In this document: positions 55,751-64,000 of the stretch, piece by piece
Layout: the number at the start of each line of letters is the position of its first letter
Position numbering within the stretch: position 1 is the stretch's first letter
DNA from: Gigaspora rosea
Lineage: Eukaryota; Glomeromycota; Glomeromycetes; Diversisporales; Gigasporaceae
NCBI GenBank assembly: GCA_003550325.1
Contig: QKWP01000001.1
Location: forward strand, 1 to 64,000
DNA length: 64,000 nt
Direction of reading: 5' to 3'
The notes under the pieces: generated by a model
The model's database searches: none
Seen by the model: only the letters and a program-made list of their open reading frames with translations
Told to the model about the DNA's origin: nothing
Made by a program: the position numbers and the translations under genes

Positions 55751-58094
55751 GTCGTAGTATATTTTCCATAGTAGTAGTAAGAAAGTCTCACCCTGGTCAA
55801 TTCCATTTAGTACAGCGTATGATGGAGTGAAGCCTTGTTCTGTGATTACTTAATTTGTGCGATTGGTTAGTAGATGGGTGAGAAGATCAATTATATTTTG
55901 AGGAATCTTTATTCTGTGAAGAGCTTTCCCTAGTGTGTTGACATTGACAGAGTCAAATGCCTTAGACATATAATGGGAAAGGGCCCAAATTTCTTTGTTA
56001 TTAGTAATAGCATCTTCTAGAATATGTGTTAGTTGAGCTACAGGTTGAATAGTCGATTGGAAGGGAAATACGGCAAAGTTTATTGGTGATAATATTTCGT
56101 AGTGCATGATAATTTTGGTCATTCGATTGTTTAGTATTTAGTAAAAATTTTTCTGGTGTGGTCAATAAGAGTGATGGGTCTAATGGTATTGAGGTCGTAA
56201 TTGTATTTTGGTTTTTTGGATATGGGTCATACATTTGCTCAGAGCCATTGTTTCGGGGTACGGTTTAGTTTTAAGCAACTATTGAAGATCTTTTGAAGTA
56301 TCTTTATTGTGGCAACGGGGAGGTGTTGTAGGACTTCATTTGGAATTGCTGAAGGTCCAGTAGCCTTATTTTTAGGTGCGCTATTGATTGTAGATTGGAT
56401 TCATCAAGAGAAATAGGACGAGTTAGTGGTTCATCTATGGAGGAATCTATGTTCGCTAAGGGGAGGTAAGTCCTTTTTTATTTTTTTGTTGGGCGGATTA
56501 GCCTTAGTCCAGTTCTTGAAATGTGCATATGTGTTCTAGGATTTCCTGTTTTTCAGTTAGTATTTGGTTGGTAAGAATTATTCTATCTGTCCTAACTGGG
56601 TCTGATCTGCATTTTAGAATGCTGTCTAACATTCTAGAAGTGTTTTTTTTGAAGTTATTGCAGCAATGATTAACATAATAGTTTATTTTATCATTTTGTT
56701 CTTGTAGTTTTTCCAAGTTCCGGGCAGTCCAAATAGTGTGTTTAATTTGCTTAAGTTGTTGGATCATTTGCGGGAAGAGGAAGTCTAGGTCAACTGGTGT
56801 AAGAGGGGTAATTTTTATGTTTGAAAGTTCAGCTGCCGTAGAAAGTAATTTGTTACATTGATCGAGAGATTCAGATGAGGGTTGTGTAGTCAAAAGTCTG
56901 AGGTATTTGTTTATCGATTTTAGTGCAAGGTGTAAGTGGGTGCCTTTGAGGAATAGAGCATAGAAGTTCTCAGGAATCCTAAAGGTGAAAGGGATAAGTT
57001 TATTCATAGTGTTCTTGACCAGAGCTGTCCAAATGTTCCAACATTTGTCTAATTCTTTCGCATCCCATTCTGTTTCCTGCCAGGGTAGTTCTTGTTTGAT
57101 TCGTTTATCAATTTTAGCCGCAAATTTTTCCCAGTCTTCTGTAGTCATTTTTGTGTACTGATATATTTTCCGTTTACGTTTTTTGTTCCGATAATTTTTT
57201 TTTTTGTTATGTTGATGTGCTAGGTGGTAGAGATAATGTTATGTCATTTCTGGAGATGTAACTGGCATCGGTGATTGTGGGTTTATCCATCTTCGTGATT
57301 ATATTGGAGTTACACTACAAGTCATCGATTTGACTAGTTGAGTTGGGTCCTTTCCACGTAGGTGTTGTAATATTATAAAATGATAAGAGGCTAGTGGCAT
57401 TGGCTGAGTTTAAGTTGTTAAAAAGCAGAAATATTTGTCTCTGAACTGATTTGCATTTAGGTCTCCTAGTAGAATTATGTTTCAGTTTCTGTTTTTTGCT
57501 TCTAGAAACCAGGTGAAGATTTTTTCTTGTGTGTGTTTATTGAGGTGGGATGATTTGAGTCTGATAGTAAATAGGTAGAAATGATGCGAGTTTTGTTTAT
57601 AGGAAATAGAAGTCTATGTAAATGGCAGTACCAGGTAGAGTGTGGATATCGTAAATATATAGTTGTAGCTGGTTGCAGATCATTAGTGCCGTGCCAAGGC
57701 TGGAGTTCTTCTGTTTAGCTGTATATGGCTCAGAGTTAGAAGAATAAAAGAAGTATAAGGGATTAGTAAGATTTAAGATACGTGAGCCCGTGAGGTTGGT
57801 CTCCGTTAAGGATATAATGTATAAGTTGGATTCGGCACAGTATTCGATCCAACTTTGCACTTTTTCTAGTCTTGTTAGTCCTCTGATATTATATTGGCAA
57901 TGTTTATTCTGTCCTCAATTAGAAGTGTTGGTTCATTTGTTATGGTTTGTGGTAGATTATGATCGTGTGTTGGTTCATTTGTTATAGCGTGTGGTAGATT
58001 AGTATCGAGTGGTTGCGCTATTGTTTGGGTATCAATGGTTTCCTTAGTCTGATAGCTCTTTAGGTAACCGTCGCCTCCGACGAATATAGTCATT

Positions 58095-60134
58095 GGGAAG
58101 TCTTTTAAAGTAATAATATTCTTTTAGAATTTCAATATGTCATTTGAATTCAGTTTCGTTTTTGGCTACAAAGAGAAACAGGTGTCAGATTTTATTATTT
58201 AGTTCTTGTGGAGTTACAGGAAAAAGTGGTTTAGTTTTAGCTACAGTATGAAGGTGTTAGTTCTTTGAATATGTAGTAGTTATGCAATTCCCTGCAGTAT
58301 TCTAAGAGGGAGTGAAGTTCATTGTAATTAGTAATTGGAAAATGGTTAGTTATTTCAGAGGTTAGGTTTGTGGGGTAAGCCGGTAATGGTATTCGCGTGT
58401 GCAAAAAGTATGATTCAGAAAGGCGTTAGAAGGAAAAAATTAAACGGAGTGTGCTGACTATTTGTCGTGTGTTGTAATTGTCATCTATTGGTAATTGGAA
58501 AGGTAAGATCATATGGATATCTTCTGGAATATCTTCTGGTGTATCGGGAGAGGAGTAATTGCCTCATTTATAACACTATTTATAGTTTCACTGGGTTTTC
58601 CCGAAGTCGACATGTTTCTCTAGTTTGCCAAAGCCCCACAGATAAAACAACAAGCTGGTAATTTCGTGACCATTTAGTTTGAGAAAGTCTAGATTCTTCA
58701 AGTAGTCAATTGCAATCTTTTGGCGGAGGCCGAAAAAAGTTTGGTCATGGTTTGTTTTGTTAGTCATAGGAATGTTGTGTAGCCTTTTATATCGGTCAGT
58801 GGCCTTGCTCAAGAGTGTGATAAATTCAATTTAATGGGGGCTTGGGCTGCGGCTGTCCTGGTAAAAGAACAGAAGAATGCAGTATCTTTATGACGAATTT
58901 TCGCATTGATAGCCATGGGAATTCGGATGTCAGTTGGTATAGTGTCCAATTTGTATCTTATAAATTCTATGAGATTCTCCTTAGAGTGTAGGATCTTTGT
59001 AATTTTATTTATGCTCCAGATTTCTTCGTCGAAGTTATCTAGTCTCTGTGCTTGCCTTTGGTTTCGTAATTCGTTCTGCACTTGCTCTTTCCATTCATTT
59101 AGGATTCCTCGATCGGTTTTCTGGTTAGTAAAAGAAACTTTTTTTCCTGATGCTACTGCACTATAGGTGAGTCTAGGGTTGTATAGGTCCCCGGACATCT
59201 CTCATATAGGTCATAACTGGATTTTGGCCAATTTTGACCTAATTTGCTAAAAATGACAAAATCTATTTATTTAAATAACTTTTGATCCAGTGATCAGAAT
59301 TGAATGAACTTTTTTTTGTTAAATGCGCCTCACTAAGAGCTTCATTTTAAAAAAGTTCATTCAAATTGGACCACTAGATGCCAAGATAATTGCCAAAAAC
59401 TGTTTTTTTGCTTTTCAAATTTCAGGGGTTTTTGCTAAAATGCGTAACATATGACCTCTGTACTACATGTCCGGGGTCCTGGTTGTATTTGGTTCTAATT
59501 TTTGCATGTCGTTGGCCTTCGAAGGTGTTGTTTCTAGGTGTTCTGATTCAATAGTGGAGTCCAAAACAATTTCCATGTCTATGTCCTGCTGTTTATTCAT
59601 AGGTTCGACAGGTGGGCATCATTTGTTGATTTCATCGGTATCGATATCGAAGTCAAAGAAGTCTTCTTCAGTGAGTATATGGTGAGGTGGGTCACCCTGT
59701 GAGGTTGTTGAGGTCGCTATACCGATTGAGGTCGTATTTGATTCTAGTTGTTGGCTCGGGGCCTGTGGTACCACAGTCAGTTGATCGATTTGCTTTGTTG
59801 TTGTTGCCTTGTGACACACATAGGGGTTATTGTGGGAAAAGGTGATGGGTACTAATGTGGGTCCTGGGAAATTTGTGTGGTTTGTTTTGGGTGAACTGAC
59901 ATCATAGGTGAACTTTTTGGGGTCGACAAGGATTTCCCAGAAACATCTGAAATTTTCTCAACACTTTTATTGAAGAGTAGGGTTCCTGGCCATTCTGTAC
60001 AGAGTGAAGTCCCAACTTTTGATTTTTTTTGTTGTTTGCTCCGTGTTGTAGTTGTCTATTTCTATAGAAGTATGGATGTCATTCTCTTCTTGTGTATCCA
60101 TATTGGTATTACTAGGATCTTGTGCTGCCGACAT
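58095..60134 (-). pseudogene. LINE copy 2 ORF1 (gag-like)
   Basis: Starts at the same ATG as copy 1 (60134). The best preserved block is 59198-58809: SGDLYNPRLTYSAVASGKK, NEWKEQVQNELRNQRQAQRL, DNFDEEIWSINKITKILHSK, ENLIEFIRYKLDTIPTDIRI. The MITE at 59185-59480 splits it. The C-terminal end and stop are deleted (near 58040). Role inferred as in copy 1. Confidence 0.72.
59185..59480. mobile_element. hAT-type MITE, 296 bp, in LINE copy 2
   Basis: The 8-bp duplication GGTTGTAT (59177-59184, 59481-59488), with ends AGGTCCCCGGACAT and (mirrored) AGGACCCCGGACAT. LINE copy 1 has the uninterrupted site near 17755-17785. The interior is a palindrome with core GCGCCTCACTAAGAGCTTC and the phrase AACTTTTGATCCAGTGATCA. 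Confidence 0.92.
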
Positions 60135-60420
60135 AGTCAGCAACAGTTTTATAGCAGGAGATAGCGTGCAGGTGGTTCGATTTTGACTTCACTTTATATT
60201 GGATGTTGTAAAGGGAAGCCCAGACAATTTCTGTCTAGTTAATACTTAAGTAAACTTTAGTTATTAAGCGTAGGGTACTCTTTTCTGCGATAAATTTTTT
60301 TCTGTTTGTAGTGTTTGCGATTTTCAGAAATGTATGGGAAAGAGTGGTATATCAATTACGTTAGGTTAGCTATCTTGAAAAATTTGGTACAGGTAATTGT
60401 TAAAAAGAGTTTTGTTTATA

Positions 60421-60797
60421 TAGGGCAGCGTCAACTAAAACAAAGCTTATGGCATTTTTTGCAAGAATGAGTTAACTATACCATCATATAAAAGCAGAAA
60501 TTTTTCTATATAATTTGACATTTAAAGCATTGATTTACATAGTAAAATTTTTACTGATGCTTACTTTTTGAAATGCTGTATATAATTAAACGTGATCTAA
60601 AATTAGAATTTTGATATCCGGTTGTCGATCCTTGCTGCAGAGTCATAGAAATTGACTCGTGTGATTGGTTAGCAAATGTTGATCCAACAGGTTATACTAA
60701 TAATAGATCATCATTGTTATTGTACATAAAATTTTTAAATATGATTTTCTCAAAATAGAAAAAAGTCATAAGCCTTGTTTTAGTTGATACTGCCCTA
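60421..60797. mobile_element. TA-flanked MITE, 377 bp, ends TAGGGCAGCGTCAACTAAAA
   Basis: The right end is the mirror (TTTTAGTTGATACTGCCCTA), and the inner GGCTTATG(A/G)C word is mirrored too. TA on both sides. Noncoding. Confidence 0.82.
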
Positions 60798-60879
60798 TAT
60801 AGTATTAAAATTTGTATTAGAACTAAAATTTTTTCTTTTTTTTTTTTAGTATTTAATGGCCATCTATATTGGCCAAGAA

Positions 60880-61860
60880 TTTTATTGAATATTTATAATA
60901 TTTATTATATTGATGAGTGTACAACTAGCCATATGTACATTTTTGGTACCTAATTTAAATAGTTTACCTGATGGTTCTATACTAGCTACTATATCTGCAG
61001 AACAACTACAGAATCTGCCTATTTAAACTACTCTGACCAATGTTCTGCCTATTAATATTTACTATCCAACCAAACTATATTATGGGTTTGAGAGTTATTC
61101 CCAACAACTTGCTGGCCTTAGAGCTATTTTACCCTTATAGAAAGTGCCAGCTACTAGGGTATATGTTCCAATTCTAAATCCCAATAGTCTTTAGAAACTA
61201 GACGCCATGGTTTTATACTGACACTTGCAGTTAGGAGTTATTCTTAAACTGCAACATTTTGGGGCATCCAGAAATAACGTTATACAAGAGGATATCAGAA
61301 GCAAAATAACATTTTTCCTCTTAAGTAGAGGGAGATCAAAAAAATATAATGCAATTTTTTTAAAAAAATTGTCTAAAAACTGATCCAGTAGTCCAAATTT
61401 AATAATTTTGATACTATTCAATTTGTCTTAATAAGAGGTGACGAATAGTAAAAAGTTATTGGCCAAATACTATTGGCCATATCTTTTCTTATAAAATTAC
61501 TATATAACTAATAGTTTTTTATAAATATTTTTCAATCTAGTAATCCAAATGATATGATTTTGGTATCATTGGATTTGTTTCACTGATACGAATTAAATGG
61601 TACCTAAATCATCTAAATCGAATTACTGCATCACAAGATATTTAAGTTTTGTGAAATTATATATATAAACATATAGATTTTGAAATTTTTTTTTATATAG
61701 TTGAGGGGTCAAGCACTACTATAAAGAGGTACATAATATTATTTATGGATATCTTCTTTTTAATACTGCCTTATAAAGTTCTTTCTGATCCTGGTACCGA
61801 CCTTCTTTTAGTAGCACCATCAGAGTTCATCAATCTACTTCCTTATTCAGGACTTGCTAA
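60880..61860 (+). pseudogene. Coding fossil, possibly from an LTR-type element
   Basis: Plus-strand conceptual translation has protein-like stretches on both sides of the MITE at 61261-61755 (for example ATISAEQLQNLP and, beyond it, DLLLVAPSEFINLL). The second faintly recalls the region around a retropepsin active site, but this is weak. It is broken in many places and old. No LTRs were found around it. Confidence 0.3.
61261..61755. mobile_element. Harbinger-like MITE, second copy of the 11473 family
   Basis: Starts GGGGCATCCAGAAATAACGT and ends ATTATTTATGGATATCTTC. It matches 11473-11996 along its length (CAAGRGG, TGATCCAGTRGTCCAAATTT, AAATACTATTGGCCAT). More diverged than the LINE copy, so an older insertion. 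Confidence 0.8.
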
Positions 61861-61942
61861 ACCAGATTTCTGATTTCTCTAGTTTCTTGAATTTGTCAGT
61901 ACAATATTATACTTTTGCACCTAAGAGCTTCCATTTTAGATA

Positions 61943-62253
61943 CCATATATTACCAAAAATAAGCTACTCTGAAAATAAGCTACCCCCTGATTTTTTTCAA
62001 AAATTTCAAAAAACGTGTTGGCAGTTGCTGCATATAAAGTTTTTTTTACTAAATAAACTTCAAAAGTTCAATTAAGTAAAGTTTTAGTGCATCAAAATAC
62101 ACCTATAGTAAAAATTTGGTGTCATTTGGACAACTTTTTATTCGTATGTATTTCAATTTTTTCAAAACGGCTATACACTGAAAATAAGCTACTGCACGTT
62201 TTTTTGTATAATTTTTGGCCCAAAAAAGGTAGCTTATTTTCAGAAATATATGG
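61943..62253. mobile_element. TA-flanked MITE, second copy of the 22547 family
   Basis: TA on both sides (61941-61942, 62254-62255), ends CCATATATTACCAAAAATAA and (mirrored) CCATATATTTCTGAAAATAA; the word AAAATAAGCTA(C) occurs four times. Noncoding. Confidence 0.85.
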
Positions 62254-62279
62254 TAGTGAAACCAAAACAACAGGTTATA

Positions 62280-62415
62280 CACCTAACTAATATTAAGAAA
62301 CAGGTTACTTAACACAGGTCTATTTTTAAAGTGTCACTAATGGGATTCAAACTCTTAACCTGCCACTTGGGAGTGACAACTTGACAACTTCTCTAAGTTG
62401 CTACACCCTATTAAA
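62280..62415 (-). ncRNA. tRNA-like sequence, SINE head candidate
   Basis: On the minus strand, TAGCAACTTAGAGAAG resembles a pol III A box, and AGTTTGAATCCC about 45 bases later resembles a B box (GGTTCGAATCC). The cloverleaf stems pair poorly, so it is not a working tRNA. Spacing and GC content above the background suggest a tRNA-derived SINE head or a tRNA pseudogene. Confidence 0.4.
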
Positions 62416-62419
62416 ACTA

Positions 62420-63470
62420 AGTTTTTTTTATAAACAGAGATATAAATAATTTAAAAAAATCTAAAGAAAAATTTTATAGTAAAAATTTTAAAACAAAAAC
62501 TTTAAACATTAATTATATTAAAGTTTATTAATTATTTTAAAAAATTTCTTAATAAAGTAATAAAATAGAGAATATTGTTATAGCACTATAGTACTATAGT
62601 ACTACTTTATATATAAACAAACAAAATTAGTGTAATAAGTAAATCAAACAACTTATAACAAAACAAAATAATTTTTTTTTAATATTTGAATAAGGATAAA
62701 GATAATAACTTAGAGTTAAATAGTATTTATCTGTTATAGTAAAGGAAAATTCTAGCATTACTGGCCAAAGATGTTTAGCTTATATATCTCTGGTCTGAAA
62801 CTATGTCTGATCATATAAGGGTGCTAACATTTATTAGATAATAATTTAGGAGGTGGGATGGGTACATCTATTTACACAGCAGATCTGCAGATTACGTAAT
62901 ATTCAACAATGATTTATGACCAATCATCGTTGATCTCATATTAATGTTTTACTAATTTTCAACTTAAATTTAATTGATTGATTCAAACTAATTTTTGCAA
63001 GTTTAATAAAATTACAGAACAACTGTGAAAGCAAAACATTAAAAGAATATCAAAGGCTCAAAAAAATGTATATTACTTTTAAGATAAAATACTTATTAGT
63101 ATAAATATATGTGCTATAAAATGGAAATAGTTAAATAAAAAAATAAATTTAACTTAACACATATAGATCAACTTTAGATCTAAATATTAATAATAATACT
63201 TTTTTTATATCATAGGGTAAAAATATAGAAATATGAGTAACAAATATATTTTGTTGATAATAAATTAAATCACTAAAACTACAGTTGACTTTTTCTTATA
63301 ATAAGCTAGTGTTCTTGCAGTAAAAATTTTAAAGTTCTAATTTGTTTTTATAAAAAGTTCAGGTTTGTGATAAAAGATTCATTATTTCAAGAGCTGAATT
63401 GCAGTTAGAATACTTTCATAATATAATTCGATATATTTGAAGTTTTCATGATGTTCTCTAATTTGTGACT
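62420..63470. other. AT-rich DNA, no gene seen
   Basis: Only the 62752-62808 segment (inverted match of 5218-5275) stands out. No open frame of note. Confidence 0.4.
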
Positions 63471-63474
63471 TATT

Positions 63475-63590
63475 TGTATTTATTACTTCGTAATGTTATC
63501 TATATTTATTCTTTCGTAACGTTAACTATATTTATTCTTTCGTGACATTATCTATATTTATTTTTTCGTGACGTTATCTATATTTATTGT
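63475..63590. repeat. 26-bp tandem repeat, about four copies
   Basis: Unit close to TATTTATTCTTTCGTGACGT followed by TATCTA. Successive copies differ at two or three positions. Confidence 0.85.
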
Positions 63591-63782
63591 ATGTATTCTT
63601 ATTTGTGATATGTACTGGTAAATTATTTCTTTATTTAGAATAAATTATTTAACAATAATAATGATAATTATTACAATTCATTTAATAATTTATGCATACT
63701 GCAATATTTGATGTGCTGTCAATAACTTATACATACACAACGCATACTATCAAATTTTACAATCAATATTACAGTTTTTTAA

Positions 63783-64000
63783 ATATACTATACAAATTAA
63801 ATATCTCGATAATGCAAAGCACTAAAATATTATTAGACATTAGGTAGTGCCAATTATAATAAATTCTATTTTATATGTGTTAATTTATAAACTGTCTAAA
63901 TACATGGAATTAATTTTTAATATACTGTACAAATTGAATGTCTTAAAAATGTAAAGTGCCAAAATATTTATTGATTTGATAGTGCTAATTATAATAAATT
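63783..64000. repeat. Tandem duplication at the window edge, about 138-bp period
   Basis: 63783-63862 and 63921-64000 share ATACTATACAAATT, then AATGCAAAGCACTAAAATAT, then AGTGCCAATTATAATAAATT with substitutions. The array may continue beyond the window. Confidence 0.75.

Larger units (their letters stand above)
52585..58093 (-). pseudogene. LINE copy 2 ORF2: endonuclease and reverse transcriptase
   Basis: The same order of motifs as in copy 1: endonuclease blocks (WIEYCAESNLYIISLTET near 57860-57800), linker with EDWEKFAAKIDKRIKQELPW (about 57148), motif A-like SKAFDSVNVNTLGKALHRIK (about 55960), motif B at about 55800, motif C MAYMDDSLWIAPNKQTLMDI (about 55410; YMDD here, YIDD in copy 1), and a terminal FCSRCYSILEDYFHLLTC finger-like block (about 52840). 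The original start is lost in the deletion near 58040. Frameshifts are common, and the MITEs at 55512-55750 and 52953-53326 interrupt it. Confidence 0.85.
52226..60360 (-). mobile_element. LINE copy 2, same family as copy 1
   Basis: Minus strand. A T run at 52226-52238 is the likely poly(A) tail, with AATAAA about 25-30 bases upstream in LINE sense, but this copy has about 340 bp of 3' sequence (52240-52580) absent from copy 1. Three MITEs are inserted (52953-53326, 55512-55750, 59185-59480). A deletion of about 530 bp near 58040 removes the ORF1/ORF2 junction. Similarity to copy 1 ends near 60345. A target duplication is not certain: AGGTTGGC left and AGGTTAGC right are the best match. Both frames are broken. 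Confidence 0.88.

Noticed and set aside
62280-62415. Functional tRNA gene
   Set aside because: The B box is imperfect and the T, D and acceptor stems pair poorly; kept only as a SINE-head candidate.

Overview
The window looks like nuclear DNA of a repeat-rich, very AT-rich eukaryote. Short AT-rich GT-AG introns, TTAGGG-like tracts, two LINEs whose open frames carry endonuclease and YIDD reverse-transcriptase motifs, and a DDE transposase-like family together suggest an arbuscular mycorrhizal fungus (Glomeromycotina, Rhizophagus type). That assignment is inference from recognised family style; no search was run. Almost everything is mobile DNA. Only one gene looks like an ordinary host gene, an eight-exon unknown at 1209-3038 that carries an internal TAG. 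No CRISPR, rRNA or certain tRNA was seen.

Layout. 1-3038: a MITE fragment with GC-rich palindromes, then the host-like gene. 3400-9200: foldbacks, MITEs and degenerate repeats, including a 1.09-kb palindrome. 9215-18732: an old RNase H-bearing LINE relic split by a complete LINE (copy 1, minus strand, 13-bp target duplication) that itself carries two MITEs. 18733-24460: nested foldbacks, hAT- and Harbinger-type MITEs, a broken coding relic and a degenerate CGACAA-type array. 24575-36661: a 12-kb Mutator-like element (MULE) with terminal inverted repeats (TIRs) of about 1.5 kb and an 8-bp target duplication. It encodes a broken MULE transposase and a second gene resembling a USP-type cysteine protease. 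A solo LTR and a pogo-type MITE lie inside it; the MITE sits exactly in a splice acceptor.

36890-41000: inverted CGACAA arrays, a repeat shared with the left side, and foldback modules. 41050-44531: a broken multi-exon DDE transposase-like gene (minus strand). 45083-52000: nested MITEs, a TTAA-flanked piggyBac-like element placed in the centre of a foldback, a 1.9-kb hAT-type element holding the assembly gap, and pogo- and TTAA-type MITEs. 52226-60360: LINE copy 2 (minus), carrying three MITEs and a deletion. 60400-64000: MITEs, a coding fossil, a tRNA-like SINE candidate and tandem repeats.

The most informative signals come from comparing copies with each other. The two LINEs act as empty-site controls for each other, which gives precise ends and target duplications for five MITE families. 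The two MULE arms share the same nested MITEs. Many otherwise unrelated palindromes share one layout around a GTCTCA-TGAGAC core.
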